A DNA stretch of 64,000 nt, from positions 1-64,000 of the forward strand of contig CAVXVA010000001.1 of assembly GCA_963765075.1 (NCBI GenBank). Reading direction: 5' to 3'. The stretch is from JAENVU01 sp963765075. Lineage in GTDB: Bacteria; Actinomycetota; Acidimicrobiia; IMCC26256; JAENVU01. The notes under the pieces are model-generated. The model was not told the origin of the DNA, made no database searches, and saw only the letters and a program-made list of their open reading frames with translations. Shown in pieces: positions 61,646-64,000 of this stretch. Each line of letters starts with the position of its first letter. Position 1 is the first letter of the stretch. A program made the position numbers and the translations under genes.

Positions 61646-63400
61646 ATGACCGAATCGGCACTCAATGCCGCCGATTCTCGTGTCGATGGTGCGGGAGTGA
61701 TTCACGAAGTGATCAACCAGGAAACGTCCAAACCCGCACCCGTACGGCGTCGCATCGGTGACCTGTTCGTCGAACAGGGCATCATCGACGACCAGCAGCT
61801 CGCCGAGGCGTTGGATGTCCAACGTCGCACCGGCGGCCGCCTGGGCGAGATCCTCATCGACCTCGGGTTCGTCACGTCGCTGGACTCCGCCCGGATCCTG
61901 GCCGAGCGACTCGGCATGGCGTTCGTCGATCTGGCCGCCGGCCCGCTCGACGAGATCGTCGCGCAACGGATCCCGGAGGAGATCGCGCGCCGGTATCGGG
62001 CCATCCCGATCGAGGCCGAGGATGGCATCCTACGTATTGCGGTCGCCGACCCGACCGACGTGTTCGCGCTCGACGACCTTCAGGTCATCACCGCGATGCA
62101 GATCGTGCCGGTTGTCGCCGACCCCAACCAGATCAACGAAGTCGCGAATCGGGTCTGGTCGCGGCCGAGCATGGAAAGCCGCATCGACGATGCGATCGAC
62201 ATCGAGGACAACGAGCCCCAACACGTCCTCGTGGCCGAGACCGAGGATGCGCCGATCATCCGCCTCGTCGACGCGATGGTCGCGCAGGCGACCGACGAGC
62301 GCGCGTCCGACATTCACATCGAACCTTCGGGTGAACGAGTGCGCATCCGATTCCGTGTCGACGGAGTACTGCACGACGCGTCGTACACACCCCGCAATGT
62401 GTTGCGGCCGATCGTCAGTCGGCTGAAGGTCATGGCCGGCTGTGACATCTCGAACAGCCGGACTCCCCAGGACGGTCGTTTCTCGGTCTCCGGGAAGAAC
62501 CGACACGTGGATGTCCGCATGACGACGCTGCCGACGGCGTCGGGTGAAGCCGTCGTGCTCCGACTCCTCGACAAGTCGCAGGGCATCAAGGAGCTCACCA
62601 GCCTCGGCTTCGAGCCCGAGGACCTGGCGAAGTACACCGAGTGCTACCGCGCATCCCAGGGCGCCATCCTCACCGCCGGCCCGACCGGATCGGGCAAGAC
62701 CTCGACTCTCTACGCCACCCTGAGCCAGCTCAACGATCCAACGCGCAGCATCGTGAGCGTCGAAGACCCCGTCGAATACCACATGGACGGCATCAAGCAG
62801 GTTCAGGTCGGTCGGCGCGGCACCGTCGGATTCGCCGGCGCGTTGCGGGCCATCTTGCGCGCCGACCCCGACGTCATCCTCGTGGGTGAGATCCGCGACT
62901 CCGAGACTGCCCTCATCGCCGCCGAAGCCGCACTGACCGGCCACCTCGTGCTGAGCACGATTCACACGCTGAGCGCCTCCACCGTGCCCGTTCGACTCAT
63001 CGAGATGGGCGTCGAGCCCTACTTGGTGACGTCGTCACTCCAGTGCGTGGTGTCGCAACGACTCGCGCGCCGGCTCTGCGAATACTGCAGTACGACGTCG
63101 GAACCGAACGCCGACGAGCTGACGCTCTTGGTCCGGCCCGGTGACCAAGTCCCGACCGAGGTCGGACGCCCGGTCGGGTGCTCGCACTGTTCCAACACGG
63201 GCTACCGGGGTCGGATCGCGGTCTACGAGGTCATGAAGCTCGACGACGACATCCGCTCCCTTATCGCTCGACGGGCCGCCGGTCCCGAGATCGAGAAGGT
63301 GGCCGTCGAGGCCGGGATGCGCACCCTGCGCTCCGCCGGCATCAGCCACGTCCGCGCCGGCACCTTCGGCCCCGAAGAACTCCTCCGCATCCTCTCCTAA
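61646..63400 (+). CDS. pilB: PilB/GspE-type pilus extension ATPase
   Basis: PilB powers pilin polymerisation. The 584-residue protein has an N-terminal MshEN domain with IGDLFVEQGIIDDQQLAEAL and GGRLGEILIDLGFVTSLDSA, matching the known c-di-GMP-binding pattern. The core has ASDIHIEPSGERVRIRFRVD, Walker A LTAGPTGSGKTSTLYATLSQ, VEDPVEYHMDGIKQVQV, Walker B DPDVILVGEIRDSETALIAA and the tetracysteine zinc site CEYC ... CSHC. The ATG at 61646 is preceded by no clear Shine-Dalgarno. It is divergent from pilT across a 110-base gap. Confidence 0.95.
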   Translation: MTESALNAADSRVDGAGVIHEVINQETSKPAPVRRRIGDLFVEQGIIDDQQLAEALDVQRRTGGRLGEILIDLGFVTSLDSARILAERLGMAFVDLAAGPLDEIVAQRIPEEIARRYRAIPIEAEDGILRIAVADPTDVFALDDLQVITAMQIVPVVADPNQINEVANRVWSRPSMESRIDDAIDIEDNEPQHVLVAETEDAPIIRLVDAMVAQATDERASDIHIEPSGERVRIRFRVDGVLHDASYTPRNVLRPIVSRLKVMAGCDISNSRTPQDGRFSVSGKNRHVDVRMTTLPTASGEAVVLRLLDKSQGIKELTSLGFEPEDLAKYTECYRASQGAILTAGPTGSGKTSTLYATLSQLNDPTRSIVSVEDPVEYHMDGIKQVQVGRRGTVGFAGALRAILRADPDVILVGEIRDSETALIAAEAALTGHLVLSTIHTLSASTVPVRLIEMGVEPYLVTSSLQCVVSQRLARRLCEYCSTTSEPNADELTLLVRPGDQVPTEVGRPVGCSHCSNTGYRGRIAVYEVMKLDDDIRSLIARRAAGPEIEKVAVEAGMRTLRSAGISHVRAGTFGPEELLRILS

Positions 63401-63469
63401 GGACTGACGGACCGACCTGCGGTCCTCGATCCGGCGCGCCCCGGCGTCGCGCGAACGGCTGAGAGTGGC

Positions 63470-63967
63470 TCAGTTCGACGCGGCGGCGTGTCTGACCATT
63501 GTCCAGGTCGATCCGTGCTGCTCGACCGGCACGAAACCGACCGACTCGTAGAGGCGACGCGCCGGATTGTCGCCGTGAACGCTGAGGCTCAGAGCCGGGT
63601 GACTCTGCGCAACACTGGCCTTGATCAGACCGATGAGAAGCTGACGACCGATCCCCTCGTGCCGACGCGCCACAACGACGGCGATCGAGAGTTCCGGCAC
63701 ATCTTCGGCGATGAAGCCATAGCCATGGCTCACCTTGGTGTAGGTCCGATACCAAGCCGCGCCCAGCGGCCCATCCTCTTCGGCGACGAGTCCGAAATCG
63801 CCGGGCCTCGGCCATCCATCGAGGTACATCGCGTAGCGCGGATCGGCAAGCACCTGGTCGGCCGTCGGTGTCGGCTTGTCGGGACGCCAGACTGCGGCTT
63901 CGCCAAGCATCGTCGCGAGAAAAGTGAAGTCCTCAGCCCGGGCCGGGCGGCACCGAATGTCTTTCAC
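63470..63967 (-). CDS. GNAT family N-acetyltransferase
   Basis: A 165-residue acetyltransferase. The acetyl-CoA loop is IAVVVARRHEGIGRQLLIGL (R/Q-x-x-G-x-G variant), followed by LSLSVHGDNPARRLYESVGF, the usual motif B. It begins VKDIRCRPARAEDFTFLATM with GTG; a TTG one codon upstream is possible. Substrate unknown. It lies convergent to pilB and is the last gene in the window. Confidence 0.88.
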   Translation of the reverse strand: MKDIRCRPARAEDFTFLATMLGEAAVWRPDKPTPTADQVLADPRYAMYLDGWPRPGDFGLVAEEDGPLGAAWYRTYTKVSHGYGFIAEDVPELSIAVVVARRHEGIGRQLLIGLIKASVAQSHPALSLSVHGDNPARRLYESVGFVPVEQHGSTWTMVRHAAASN

Positions 63968-64000
63968 CAACTCGTTCCCCCGCCTCTCACCCCGGCGTTC

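Overview
The window is GC-rich chromosomal backbone from an actinobacterium. Several lineage markers support this: a DUF222/HNH endonuclease, DUF2017 beside clpS, the actinobacterial integration host factor mihF next to gmk, DUF1844 beside infC, and the block metK-coaBC-rpoZ-gmk-mihF-pyr. A complete type IV pilus set in the same backbone suggests Acidimicrobiia or a relative, but that placement is inference. Almost every gene from 0 to 53 kb is on the minus strand, with ATGA, GTGA or TGATG overlaps that point to long translationally coupled operons.

Layout. 0-4.4 kb: a dioxygenase-like 3' end, cytochrome bd oxidase (cydAB), a DUF222-HNH protein and a thioesterase. 4.4-10 kb: pheST, a TrmH-type rRNA methyltransferase, and the rplT-rpmI-infC translation operon with an AUC start and a structured leader. 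10.3-12.4 kb (plus strand): DUF1844 and DUF2207 genes. 12.5-19.3 kb: an FMN-riboswitch-controlled riboflavin operon (ribD-ribE-ribBA-GNAT-ribH) that runs on into hisG, a cold-shock protein and an amidohydrolase. 19.4-25.9 kb: a GNAT remnant, moaB/mog, rpe, rsmB, fmt, def and a sulfatase. 26-31.5 kb: priA, metK, coaBC, rpoZ, gmk, mihF. 31.6-40.6 kb: the whole de novo pyrimidine pathway (pyrF, pyrD, carB, carA, pyrC, pyrB, pyrR) behind a PyrR-type leader with a terminator. 40.8-46.9 kb: DUF2017, clpS, nusB, efp, an Xaa-Pro peptidase and four shikimate genes. 47-53.2 kb: pilus assembly genes pilP-like/O/N/M, an excisionase-like HTH gene, prepilin peptidase, a prepilin, and two nearly identical tandem pilins with conserved structured leaders. 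53.3-58.7 kb: accessory metabolic genes (Asp/Asn beta-hydroxylase, agmatine deiminase, a secreted protein, a luciferase-like oxidoreductase, an SDR). 58.7-63.4 kb: the pilus platform and motors pilC, pilT and the divergent pilB. An acetyltransferase closes the window.

Data quality matters. About twenty genes, most of them essential and single-copy (pheS, metK, gmk, mihF, pyrF, pyrD, carA and others), are broken by one-base frameshifts, often at GC homopolymers. This looks like uncorrected long-read consensus error rather than pseudogenisation. I give these genes full spans and name the break points. Two apparent fusions (NusB-ClpS and PilM-PilN) probably arise the same way.

The most interesting non-coding signals are the duplicated structured leaders of the pilin genes, the PyrR binding loop plus terminator in front of pyrR, a long-range hairpin that sequesters the infC Shine-Dalgarno, and a 3' hairpin element found behind both priA and the DUF2017 gene.
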